Shown here piece after piece: positions 17,679-25,231 of a stretch of 64,000 nt of DNA. A program made the position numbers and the translations under genes. The DNA is taken from assembly GCF_000017205.1 (NCBI RefSeq), contig NC_009656.1:682001-746000 (forward strand), written 5' to 3'. The stretch's first letter is position 1, and each line of letters begins with the position of its first letter. The notes under the pieces were generated by a model, which searched no databases, was not told the origin of the DNA, and saw nothing but the letters and a program-made list of their open reading frames with translations. The DNA comes from Pseudomonas paraeruginosa PA7 (GTDB lineage Bacteria; Pseudomonadota; Gammaproteobacteria; Pseudomonadales; Pseudomonadaceae).

Positions 17679-18160
17679 TGCGTGGATCCTTGGGGTTGGG
17701 TGGAAAAGGAGCGGGAGCAGCTGCGGGCATAGTCCTGCAGGGCCAGCACCATGCGGCGGGTCAGGGCGAGATCGTCGCGGAGGGCGTAATAATCCTGTCG
17801 AGCCGTTCTATCGAGTTCGGCGGCTCCTGCAGCAGCCAGGCCGGCGGCGCCGGCATCGGTGGGCACAGGGGCGGGGCAGGTGGCCTTGACGTGCAGCCGC
17901 TGACGGCCAGCGTCAACAGCAGCGCGCAGGCGCTCGTTCGCGTTGCGTTCATCGTTCAGTTCCTGGGTGTGCTTGAGGTCGAGGGCATCGCGGGCGGCCA
18001 GCAGCTCGCCGGCGACCTGCGCGGCCTGCTGCAGCCCGGCGACCTCGCGGCGGGCGTCCTGCAGGTCGCGGGATGCCCGGTCGTTGGTGCGCTGCAGACA
18101 GCCGCGCTCGATCAGCAGCGCGACAAGGCAGGCGACCAGGGCGAGTAGGACGCGGCTCAT
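17675..18160 (-). CDS. Rz-like inner-membrane spanin
   Basis: 161 aa. An N-terminal membrane anchor (VLLALVACLVALLIERGC) is followed by a long coiled coil (about residues 25-85). This is the i-spanin design that fuses inner and outer membranes at the end of lysis. The start overlaps the endolysin stop (ATGA). Its reading frame contains the Rz1 gene in another frame, and its 3' end overlaps gpE by ATGA. Confidence 0.85.
   Translation of the reverse strand: MSRVLLALVACLVALLIERGCLQRTNDRASRDLQDARREVAGLQQAAQVAGELLAARDALDLKHTQELNDERNANERLRAAVDAGRQRLHVKATCPAPVPTDAGAAGLAAAGAAELDRTARQDYYALRDDLALTRRMVLALQDYARSCSRSFSTQPQGSTQ
17761..17952 (-). CDS. Rz1-like outer-membrane spanin lipoprotein, nested in Rz
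   Basis: 63 aa, entirely inside the Rz gene in another frame. A signal peptide with the lipobox LAVSGC gives a mature N-terminal Cys, followed by a proline-rich stretch (SRPPAPPLCPPMPAPP). Both are hallmarks of Rz1 o-spanins. Its partner is the overlapping Rz protein. Confidence 0.8.
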   Translation of the reverse strand: MNATRTSACALLLTLAVSGCTSRPPAPPLCPPMPAPPAWLLQEPPNSIERLDRIITPSATISP

Positions 18161-18618
18161 AGACCGATCTCGCACAGTTCGCGCTCTGCTGCGCGCCGGC
18201 GAACCAGGCCGCCGAGCTTCTTCCCGCCGGCGTAGACCCAGCGCGACAGCTCGGCGCAGGCGCCGCGCACGTCGCCGGCGTTGAGCTTGCGCAGCAGCGT
18301 CGAGCGGGCCAACTGGCCTTCGCCGACGTTGTAGACGAACGAGCCCAGGGCGGCGCGGCGGGTGTCGGGCAGCGGCACCAGGACCTGGCGGTCCACGGCA
18401 TCGACGGCGCGCTGCAGCTCGCGTTCAAGCAGTGCATCGCACTCGGCCGGGGTCGCCCTGTCGCCCATGCGCACGCCGGCGGTGATGCCCTCGCAGATCG
18501 TCGGGATTCCCACTGGGTCCAGGTAGGCCACCAACGAACGCCCCTCGAACGGCGCAACCAGGGCGGCGGCCAGTGCCAGCACGCCGCCGCCGGCGGCCAG
18601 CTTGGGCGGCAGCTTCAT
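18157..18618 (-). CDS. Phage endolysin (GH24 lysozyme) with SAR-like anchor
   Basis: 153 aa. The lysozyme catalytic region shows FEGRSLVAYLDPVGIPTICEG (E, then D and T in the usual E-8-D-5-T spacing) and the DTRRAALGSFVYNVGEG segment. The N-terminus (LAAGGGVLALAAALVAPF) is a weakly hydrophobic, Gly/Ala-rich helix typical of signal-anchor-release endolysins. Such an enzyme could be exported by Sec and then activated when a holin or pinholin depolarises the membrane. The ATG at 18616-18618 overlaps the upstream gene. Confidence 0.88.
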   Translation of the reverse strand: MKLPPKLAAGGGVLALAAALVAPFEGRSLVAYLDPVGIPTICEGITAGVRMGDRATPAECDALLERELQRAVDAVDRQVLVPLPDTRRAALGSFVYNVGEGQLARSTLLRKLNAGDVRGACAELSRWVYAGGKKLGGLVRRRAAERELCEIGL

Positions 18619-18920
18619 GGCATCACCCCGCGCAGTAGGTGTGGTGCGACCATCTGGATAACGGCCCACAGCGCGCTGGCGACGCCCAGTGCCCAGGCGA
18701 TCTTCCGGCCCAGGCCGTCTACGGTGACGGCCAGTTTCTGCTGGCCCTGGTTCAGTTCGTCGAGCTGGTCGGTGACGTGCTCGAACTGTTGTTCCAGGCG
18801 GGTCAGCCGGGGCGGTACGTCGCGGTTCAGGCGCTCGACGTCGGTCAGGCGGTGATCGATGACGGCCATGTCACGCTCCAGTTTGCCGAGGCGGCCGGCA
18901 GGCGTAGTGCGGTTGCCCAT
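18615..18920 (-). CDS. Small membrane protein, DUF2730-like; possible holin
   Basis: 101 aa. The N-terminal 70 residues form a coiled coil (VERLNRDVPPRLTRLEQQFE) and one membrane segment follows near the C-terminus (IAWALGVASALWAVIQMVA). The arrangement resembles DUF2730-like phage proteins. It lies directly before the endolysin with an ATG overlap, the place expected for a holin or pinholin, but only one membrane helix is visible. Function remains open. Confidence 0.6.
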   Translation of the reverse strand: MGNRTTPAGRLGKLERDMAVIDHRLTDVERLNRDVPPRLTRLEQQFEHVTDQLDELNQGQQKLAVTVDGLGRKIAWALGVASALWAVIQMVAPHLLRGVMP

Positions 18921-19129
18921 CAGCGGCCCCCTTTCTCGAAACGGGCCTGGCACGGCGTGCAGCGGATGATCCCGCCCAGGGCGCGGCGCGCCTCGGGGAT
19001 CTGCTCGCCACATTCCTGGCAGTGGGTCAGGCTCGGCCCGCTGGGCCGGACGCGCACCTGGTGCGCCTGCAGGGCCAGTTCGCGGTCCTGCAGCTCGCGG
19101 GCCTGGGCGCGGTCGAAACAGTCGGCCAT
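18920..19129 (-). CDS. TraR/DksA-type zinc-finger protein
   Basis: 69 aa. The motif CQECGEQIPEARR, then CTPCQARFE, is the C4 zinc finger of the DksA/TraR family; its short length fits phage TraR-like proteins. The N-terminus is a helix with an acidic start (MADCFDRAQARELQD) that could reach the RNA polymerase secondary channel. It lies between the tail tube and lysis genes and may modulate host transcription late in infection, an inference from TraR biology. Confidence 0.8.
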   Translation of the reverse strand: MADCFDRAQARELQDRELALQAHQVRVRPSGPSLTHCQECGEQIPEARRALGGIIRCTPCQARFEKGGR

Positions 19130-19578
19130 CAGCGCAGGTCCTCGGTTTCGCTGGCGTCCAGATACGGCACGCCGTTGATGCGGATGAAGTCGGGGCTGGT
19201 GACGTCGAAGGGCACCTTGTGGGTGGTCTTGCTGCCGCCCTTGGGGTCGATATCCAGCAGGCTGGAAACCTTCAGCTTGCAGCCGAAGGCCTCTACGCGG
19301 ACTTCGCTGTCGCCCGCCTTGGCGTAAAAGAGGGAATCGACCGGCTCCAGCTTGCGGAAACTGCCGGCGCGCTTGGCCGCCTCGATCAGCAGGGCGAAGT
19401 TCGCGGCGTCCAACTCGTATTCGCCGCTGGCGGTCACGTCGCCGTCTACGAATCCATCCGGCACGCCACGGGTCTGGGCTACCGCGCTGTTGTCGGTGAT
19501 ATCCAGGGTCGCCTTCTCGACGTGGACCTGCAGGTCCCCCAGGGTGATATCGAAGTTCATTCCAGAGATGCGGGCCAC
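19129..19578 (-). CDS. Tail tube protein (FII-like)
   Basis: 149 aa beginning MARISGMNFDITLGDLQVHV. It lies directly after the sheath gene, and the segment DGFVDGDVTASGEYELDAAN fits a tube-type beta-barrel (DUF2597-like family). It would polymerise into the inner tail tube. Ends where the TraR-like gene begins (shared bases). Confidence 0.78.
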   Translation of the reverse strand: MARISGMNFDITLGDLQVHVEKATLDITDNSAVAQTRGVPDGFVDGDVTASGEYELDAANFALLIEAAKRAGSFRKLEPVDSLFYAKAGDSEVRVEAFGCKLKVSSLLDIDPKGGSKTTHKVPFDVTSPDFIRINGVPYLDASETEDLR

Positions 19579-19581
19579 GGC

Positions 19582-20697
19582 TTACTCCTCGTCGCCGCCG
19601 GACAGATCCAGCGCGATGTTTGCGGTCAGGGTTTTCGGGCAGTTGTAGGGGCGGACCCGGATGAACGCCTCGATCTCGGTGCGGCTCTTCCAGGTCAGCA
19701 CTACGTCACCGTCCAGCGGCGGCTGGATCTCGCCGGGGAACACAAGGCCGGCAAAGGTGGTGCTGCGGCTCATCTCGCGTAGCGGGCGCATCAGCGCCGA
19801 GGCGGTGGCCGCCATGCTCGCGGGGGTGTTGTTCACGCGGCGATCCGCGACACGCTGAATCAGCAGGATCCGCACGCGGCGGGCGGCCTTGTCGGCGACG
19901 CGCAGGTTCTCCACGACGTTGAAGTCGCTGCCCGGGGCGTCGAGCATGTTGCCGTCACCCCAGAACACGCCCGGATAGTCGGGGTAGGTCTGCGGGACCG
20001 AGTAACGGGCCTTGTCCAGCTCGGCCAGGGTCGCCATGTCCAGCGGAACGCCGTCCTTGTCCTTGGGCGTCTCGCCCAGGGCGAGCACGGCGCCGGTGGG
20101 GACGCGCATGGGACTGTCCGCGATGCTGGCTTCGTCGGTGGCCAGGCGCCCGGCGAGGACGCCGAGGTTGTTGCCGTGCAGCTGCGGCACGCACAGCACG
20201 CGAGGCGCTGCCAGATCCGCGACCAGGGCGCGCGCCTGGCTCAGGTAGGTGGCCCAGTCCTGACCCTCGACCAGGCCGGCAACGGCGGCCATCACGAACA
20301 CGCGGCGGCCGTAGCGGTTGCTCAGCTCCACAGCGGCGGCGTGCATCTCCTGCAGCTCGGCGGCGGTGGCCACCGGACGGGTGATGACCACCGCCTCGAC
20401 CGACACGCCCTGCTGTTGCGCGGCGGCCAGGGCGTCCTGCCAGCGGCCGTCGGCGCCGATGGGCGCCGCCATGCACGCCCAGCGCGGGCCACCGTTGGCG
20501 CGTGCGGCCGCGATCTGGCGTTTCAGGTCCGCGTCCGGGATCCCCAACTGAACGTCCAGGTCGGACTGGGTGTTGAGGGCCAGGAATTTGCCGACGTTCT
20601 TCGACGCCGGGCCGATGAAAAGGAAATAGCGTTCGATAGCCGTCACTGGGCCTTGGCCGAGGTTGAGGTTATTGACGCTGACGCTGCCTAGAGCCAT
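19582..20697 (-). CDS. Contractile tail sheath protein (DUF2586, FI-like)
   Basis: 371 aa from the ATG at 20695-20697. The sequence LGSVSVNNLNLGQGPVTAIE and the C-terminal DGDVVLTWKSRTEIEAFI with IRVRPYNCPKTLTANIALDL match DUF2586 sheath proteins of K139/HP1-type phages. It is placed before the tube gene, as expected for the contractile outer layer. Confidence 0.85.
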   Translation of the reverse strand: MALGSVSVNNLNLGQGPVTAIERYFLFIGPASKNVGKFLALNTQSDLDVQLGIPDADLKRQIAAARANGGPRWACMAAPIGADGRWQDALAAAQQQGVSVEAVVITRPVATAAELQEMHAAAVELSNRYGRRVFVMAAVAGLVEGQDWATYLSQARALVADLAAPRVLCVPQLHGNNLGVLAGRLATDEASIADSPMRVPTGAVLALGETPKDKDGVPLDMATLAELDKARYSVPQTYPDYPGVFWGDGNMLDAPGSDFNVVENLRVADKAARRVRILLIQRVADRRVNNTPASMAATASALMRPLREMSRSTTFAGLVFPGEIQPPLDGDVVLTWKSRTEIEAFIRVRPYNCPKTLTANIALDLSGGDEE

Positions 20698-20708
20698 GTG
20701 GGGCCTCG

Positions 20709-21374
20709 TTATCGGGGTGAGTTCAGGATTTGTTCCAGGAGCTGGGCGACCAGACGCCCGGTTTCGTCCTGGGTGATGCCGAGAAACGTCCGCTTGGGCA
20801 GCGTGATTTCCCAGCTCTGTGGCCCGGGCTGCTCGTCGCGCAGGACGCGGATCAGCAGCCCGGCCTGGAGAAACCCGACGTGCTCCTGGATCCACGGCAC
20901 GGACGGGCGCGACAGCCCGCGCTTGCCGGCCTGGCGCACGCGAAACCCCAGCCGGCGCAGGCGCTTGGCCTGTTTCTCAGTGCATGCTTGGTTCGGCTGG
21001 ACGCGGTTCCAGCGGCGCATCTGCGCGGCGGTGCGGCGCTCGGTGTAGCCGTCCTGGTGCTGCCCGGCGATATGGCCCATCAGGCCGTTCCGCCAGCCCA
21101 GGACGCCCTGGTCGGCGTTCAGTTGGGTGACGTTCAGGTGCTTGGGCTTGACCAGGCCCGCAAGCATCTTGCGGCGGCCCTTGCGCTTTCGCGGTTCAAA
21201 GGGCGTACCGTCCGGGCTCTGCTGGCCGGAGACGTTGCGGCGGGCCTGGGCGCGTACGCGCTTTAGCGCGTTGTTCAGCAGACGCCGGCGCAGCTGCGGC
21301 GGCAGCGTCGCCAGCGCCAGCTGGGCACGCACGCCGAGCAGGCCGCGCAGGTCGAGATTCAGCGGCTCAGCCAT
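20709..21374 (-). CDS. Tail completion protein gpS-like (virion morphogenesis)
   Basis: 221 aa. The pattern RARNVSGQQS-like QARRNVSGQQSPDGTPFEPR, then KGRRKMLAGLVKPKHL, is typical of the phage virion morphogenesis family (P2 gpS). It is very basic. The ATG at 21372-21374 overlaps the gpR-like gene by 8 bp. It probably works in tail completion. Confidence 0.8.
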   Translation of the reverse strand: MAEPLNLDLRGLLGVRAQLALATLPPQLRRRLLNNALKRVRAQARRNVSGQQSPDGTPFEPRKRKGRRKMLAGLVKPKHLNVTQLNADQGVLGWRNGLMGHIAGQHQDGYTERRTAAQMRRWNRVQPNQACTEKQAKRLRRLGFRVRQAGKRGLSRPSVPWIQEHVGFLQAGLLIRVLRDEQPGPQSWEITLPKRTFLGITQDETGRLVAQLLEQILNSPR

Positions 21375-21804
21375 GGCGCACCTCGCCATGTTCGGCAATC
21401 CACAGATCGAACGGCACGAACGCCCAGCGCCGGCCGAACGCCTCGATCTCGCCGGCGGAATCCTCTGCCAGGTGGACCGGCTCGACGAACTCCACGGCCA
21501 GCTCGACGTCGGCCAGGTCGCGGTCCATCTGCTCGACGTCGAACACCGGATCCGGCAGGCCGTCGCGGTCGGGGTCGTTGTTCTCAAGCCAACTGCCGAC
21601 CAGCGCCATCAGGCGTGCGGGGTGGTCTGCCAGCCGCTCCAGGATGATGACGGCGCGATAGCGCATGTCGCCCAGGCGCAGGCCGCGTTCCTCGGGCTTC
21701 CAGACCAGAGCCAGGTTCACCTGCTCGGCGAACGAATCCAGCTGCTCGGCGGGGACCAGACGGCGTTCGATCAGGTACGCGGTCAGGGCGCGCAGCTTGT
21801 TCAT
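21367..21804 (-). CDS. Tail completion protein gpR-like
   Basis: 145 aa beginning MNKLRALTAYLIERRLVPAE; P2 gpR has a similar N-terminus and length. The middle (RYRAVIILERLADHPARLMA) and an acidic C-terminus agree. It sits between the head completion protein and gpS, the standard order. Confidence 0.8.
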   Translation of the reverse strand: MNKLRALTAYLIERRLVPAEQLDSFAEQVNLALVWKPEERGLRLGDMRYRAVIILERLADHPARLMALVGSWLENNDPDRDGLPDPVFDVEQMDRDLADVELAVEFVEPVHLAEDSAGEIEAFGRRWAFVPFDLWIAEHGEVRHG

Positions 21805-21805
21805 A

Positions 21806-22267
21806 TCAGATCAGCTCCGCCGTGATGCGCGACCGGCCCTGGATCAGGCGGACGGCCTGCTGGCTGTACGAAAGGAACAGCTCGCGGGTCTGTTCGGCTT
21901 CTTTCGCCAGGTTCTCGGCTTCGGGACGGCGGTTGACCGTTGCGAACTGGCCCAGCAGCTGAGCCTTGGCGCGGCAGTAGACGGCGCGCTTGTAGTGCGC
22001 CACGTACTCGGCGCGATCCGGCAGCACCTGCGGATCTGCGGTTTCCAGCCGAGTGACCCCGGCGGTCTGCCAGGCGCGCTTGCGCTTGGCCAGGTCCTGG
22101 TTCACCTCTGCCCGGGCGGTGGTCACGCCGTCCACCAGCAGATCCAGCAGGTATTCCGCCGGCATGCGGTACAGGCGCTGGAACTCGGCGACGTCCAGGT
22201 CCGGCCAGAAGCCGTCGTTGGGGATGGCCTGCTGGATCACGTGGGTGGGTTTGCCGGAAAAGCTCAT
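21806..22267 (-). CDS. Head completion/stabilisation protein gpL-like
   Basis: About 153 aa from the ATG at 22265-22267; a GTG three codons upstream (22276) is an alternative. The sequence WPDLDVAEFQRLYRMPAEYL, then VDGVTTARAEVNQDLA, and the C-terminal AVRLIQGRSRITAELI, fit P2 gpL. It closes the filled head for tail joining. Confidence 0.82.
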   Translation of the reverse strand: MSFSGKPTHVIQQAIPNDGFWPDLDVAEFQRLYRMPAEYLLDLLVDGVTTARAEVNQDLAKRKRAWQTAGVTRLETADPQVLPDRAEYVAHYKRAVYCRAKAQLLGQFATVNRRPEAENLAKEAEQTRELFLSYSQQAVRLIQGRSRITAELI

Positions 22268-22364
22268 GCGTGACACTCGAATAGGGCGGGGCTGACGCCT
22301 TCGGGTTGAGCGGACTACAGGTAGCCGTCTCGCCTGGGCGCGCCCCGCTGCGGGGGGTAGTCGG

Positions 22365-23102
22365 TTATGGGGTGGGCGGGGGCTCGTCGCCCTCGTCGCT
22401 CTGCTTTGCCGCCTCGGCCTTGGCCAGCGCCTTGGCGGCGGCAGCGCGGCGGGTGCCGACGCCGATTTCCGGATACAGCTCCACGGCTCGGTCCAGGTGC
22501 TCGATGGCCTGCGCCCATTCCTCGTTGTCCATCGCCAACTGGCCCAGGAGCTTGTGGTAGCGGGCGGGGATCCGCTCGAACAACTGCCACTGGCCGTCCA
22601 CCAGCGGCAGCAGGTTCGAGACGTAGGGTTCCGGCGCGCGGCCGGCCTTGTACTCGGCTTCGGCCCAGTCGATCACCTCATCGGCGACGAACGTCTGGAC
22701 GTCGCGGCGCTTGAACCGCTCGGGCATCTCCTGGCCATCCCCGATGGCGAACAGGGCCAGTTCCAGGCCGGCTTCGAACTGCACAGTGTCGAACAGCCAG
22801 ACCAGCACCTGGACCAGGACCGGATTCGGGTAGACCAGGCCGGCGGCGCGGTAGCGCTGCACATAGTCCAGATACTTGGGCAGCAGCTCGTCGCGCTTCA
22901 GGCGCTGGCGTTCCTCGCGGCTGTTGATCGCGCTGATGCGCTCCAGGTCGCCATCCAGGGCGGTCAGCATCAGGGCCAGGTGCTTCTGCGCGTTCGCTGG
23001 GCTGTTCAGGGCCTCGCTCGGGTTGTAGGCCGGGACGGTGGCGGCACCAGCCGCCACGCCCTCGGCCAGAATCCGGCGCTTGTGGGCCAGGGCCAGGCTC
23101 AC
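22365..23102 (-). CDS. Terminase small subunit (gpM-like)
   Basis: 245 aa. The N-terminal SPANAQKHLALMLTALDGDLER, then INSREERQRLKRDELLPKYL, is the conserved P2 gpM region. The C-terminal part has a repeat-like helical region (GQLAMDNEEWAQAIEHLDRA) that could be a TPR-type fold. It recognises phage DNA for packaging with the large subunit at 25232. ATGA overlap with the capsid gene. Confidence 0.85.
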   Translation of the reverse strand: MSLALAHKRRILAEGVAAGAATVPAYNPSEALNSPANAQKHLALMLTALDGDLERISAINSREERQRLKRDELLPKYLDYVQRYRAAGLVYPNPVLVQVLVWLFDTVQFEAGLELALFAIGDGQEMPERFKRRDVQTFVADEVIDWAEAEYKAGRAPEPYVSNLLPLVDGQWQLFERIPARYHKLLGQLAMDNEEWAQAIEHLDRAVELYPEIGVGTRRAAAAKALAKAEAAKQSDEGDEPPPTP

Positions 23103-24121
23103 GGCGCAAGCTCCACGGAATCGGATTCCAGCGCAGCGAACTTGCCCAACTGCTCGATCACGTAACCTTCATTGCGACCGTTGTAGTCCTCGACGCGGGA
23201 GCGCTTGGGGTTCTCCAGCAGATGGCGCCGCCAGCTGGTGTCCTGGAAGTAGATCGACAGGTTGTCCCAGCTCGTGACCATGATTCCCTTGACCGGGAAG
23301 AACGGCACCAGGAAGGACGGCAGGCCGCCATAGGTGGCGATCACCTGGGCTTCCTCGATCCGCTCTTTCTCGGTCGGGGTCTGCCCCTGCGCGGCATACA
23401 GCTTGCCCTTGTCGTATGCCAGCAGGTCGGAACCGATGATCGCCACCAGGTCGCCTTCGTCACGGAACACAGGGTCGATCATCTGCTTGACGTCGTGCAC
23501 AGCCGCGTCGAGGTTGGCATAGTCGCCACCCTTGCCAATAACGATTTTCTTGGCCGGGTCGGCAGATTTCAGCACCTGTTCCGGGATCAGCTCGCGGGCC
23601 AGTTGCAGCCAGCCTTTGTTCACGTCCTGGAGCATCGGGAATTGCTGAAGGTCGGTCTGCTTGGCCGCATGGGTGCCGTGGAAGCCGATCAGGATCCGGT
23701 CCAGGGCGATGCGGCGCTGAACCGCCGCCAGGTAGCGGTCGGCAAAGTCCGGGAACTTCGCCCAGCTGTCGATGGTGGCGAACTTCAGGGCCACGTCCGT
23801 TTCGGTGTGGAAGAGTTCGTATTCGTTGTTCTTCAGGTCCAGCAGGTCGCGGGGCTCGCGGTCCTTGGTGCTGGTGTCGGTGCGGCTCGACGCAGGTCCG
23901 TTCAGGCCCAGCAGAACCTTTTCGCCCTTGATCTCGCTGACCGGGACGACGTTGATGCGACCGAGGAAGTCGGCGCGCTCGGTGATCTGGTCGTTGAGTT
24001 CCTGGGCGTGGGTGGGCTCCACTGCGAAGGTGCGGGCGGTGTCGTGGACGTTATAGGCCTCGGCCATGTCCTCTTGGAGTTGCTGGTACTGCGCCTGGGC
24101 GCGTTCGCTGAGGGCTCCCAT
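23099..24121 (-). CDS. Major capsid protein (gpN-like)
   Basis: 340 aa. The N-terminus MGALSERAQAQYQQLQEDMA, then FLGRINVVPVSEIKGEKVLL, and a C-terminal YNGRNEGYVIEQLGKFAALE match the P2 gpN capsid family. It is probably processed at the N-terminus by the scaffold protease. Start is the ATG at 24119-24121, directly abutting the scaffold stop. Confidence 0.92.
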   Translation of the reverse strand: MGALSERAQAQYQQLQEDMAEAYNVHDTARTFAVEPTHAQELNDQITERADFLGRINVVPVSEIKGEKVLLGLNGPASSRTDTSTKDREPRDLLDLKNNEYELFHTETDVALKFATIDSWAKFPDFADRYLAAVQRRIALDRILIGFHGTHAAKQTDLQQFPMLQDVNKGWLQLARELIPEQVLKSADPAKKIVIGKGGDYANLDAAVHDVKQMIDPVFRDEGDLVAIIGSDLLAYDKGKLYAAQGQTPTEKERIEEAQVIATYGGLPSFLVPFFPVKGIMVTSWDNLSIYFQDTSWRRHLLENPKRSRVEDYNGRNEGYVIEQLGKFAALESDSVELAP

Positions 24122-25074
24122 TAGCGCAGCCCCTTACCGCGAGCCTTGGCGGCGGCGCCAGTGGTGCGCGGGATCTTGCGCCCCTGGGCGGTGTTGAGCA
24201 GCTTGGCCATGGTGTCCTGCAGCTCATCCATGCGGGCGCTGAGTTCCTTGGTTTCCTTGCCTTCCTTGCCCTTCTTGCGCTTGAAGTCGCGTTCTTCGTC
24301 GGCCTGGTCCACCACGTCCTGGACGGCGGCGCCAACGGCATCGACTTGTTCCTGGGTGTCGCTGGTGTCCACGTCTTCGACGACGGGTTCGATCACTGCC
24401 TGGAGCCCGGCCAGGATGATAACCAGTTGATCGTAAAGGGCCTTGAGGGCCTTGGCGGTGGCTTCATCCATTGGTTCTACCTCGTCGGATGATGGGTTTT
24501 CGGTGGGGGTGTTGGGGACGCTGAAGAGCTTGAACACGCGGGTTAGCGAGGCGATCAGGCCGCGCACCTCGGGCGCGGTCGCGCCGTCGTCTTCGCGCAG
24601 GTTGCTGAGGGGGTGGGAATTGGTGAAGAAGCGGACGCCAGCGCCGTTGGGGCGGCGGCGGGAGAAATACAGTTCCTGGGTGCGGGTGCTTGCCGGCTCG
24701 TCGGTGACGGCCATCCCGGAGAGGTAGCAGCGGCCGGAATTGCGGAAGTTCGGCCAGATCTCGATGCTGGAGAACAGACCTTTGCCCTGGTCGTTCAGGG
24801 CCAGCAGGTCGTCGTTCGGGCGCAGGCGGGCTTCCAAGCTGACCTGGCCGGGCTCAAGTTCCGGGTCGTCCTTTGCTTCGACCAGGCGCACTTCGTAGAC
24901 CGTGCCGTGGGCGCCCCTCCAGCGATCATGTTCGGCCCAGATCGTCGCCGTGTAGAAACTGCGGTCGTAGGTTTCCGCGCAGTCGCGCAGTTCCTGCTCG
25001 GTGATGACGCGCCCGTCTACGGTGTCGCCGCTGACGGCCACGCGCTTCCACGGTGAAACAAGGGAACGGGGCAT
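24121..25074 (-). CDS. Capsid scaffolding protein/protease (gpO-like)
   Basis: 317 aa from the ATG at 25072-25074. The N-terminal half is the GPO peptidase domain: SPWKRVAVSGDTVDGRVITE, then AEHDRWRGAHGTVYEVR (His) and LFSSIEIWPNFRNSGRCYLS (Ser). The C-terminal third is an acidic then basic helical scaffold region. It guides prohead assembly and cleaves itself and the capsid protein. First gene of the leftward late operon. Confidence 0.9.
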   Translation of the reverse strand: MPRSLVSPWKRVAVSGDTVDGRVITEQELRDCAETYDRSFYTATIWAEHDRWRGAHGTVYEVRLVEAKDDPELEPGQVSLEARLRPNDDLLALNDQGKGLFSSIEIWPNFRNSGRCYLSGMAVTDEPASTRTQELYFSRRRPNGAGVRFFTNSHPLSNLREDDGATAPEVRGLIASLTRVFKLFSVPNTPTENPSSDEVEPMDEATAKALKALYDQLVIILAGLQAVIEPVVEDVDTSDTQEQVDAVGAAVQDVVDQADEERDFKRKKGKEGKETKELSARMDELQDTMAKLLNTAQGRKIPRTTGAAAKARGKGLR

Positions 25075-25231
25075 TCGTGGTGCTCGGTTGGTGTCGTTGA
25101 GCGCCACGATAGGGAGCGGAGAAGGGCCAAGAAAGCGGATCCACTGCGCGTTCCTGCGATCTGATTTCGTTAGTAAAAACAGGCAGTTGCGGAGCGCGTT
25201 AGGGCGATTTTCGGCGCATAGACTGCGCCCC
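25075..25231. promoter_or_regulatory. Divergent promoter region between scaffold and terminase genes
   Basis: A 157-bp gap from which the late operon runs left and terminase/portal run right. Expected to hold Ogr/Delta-dependent late promoters. I could not find a clean match to the P2 TGT-N12-ACA activator site, so the elements are not located more precisely. Confidence 0.5.

Noticed and set aside
25075-25231. P2-style TGT-N12-ACA late promoter site
   Set aside because: No convincing match was found on either strand, so the exact late promoter is left open.
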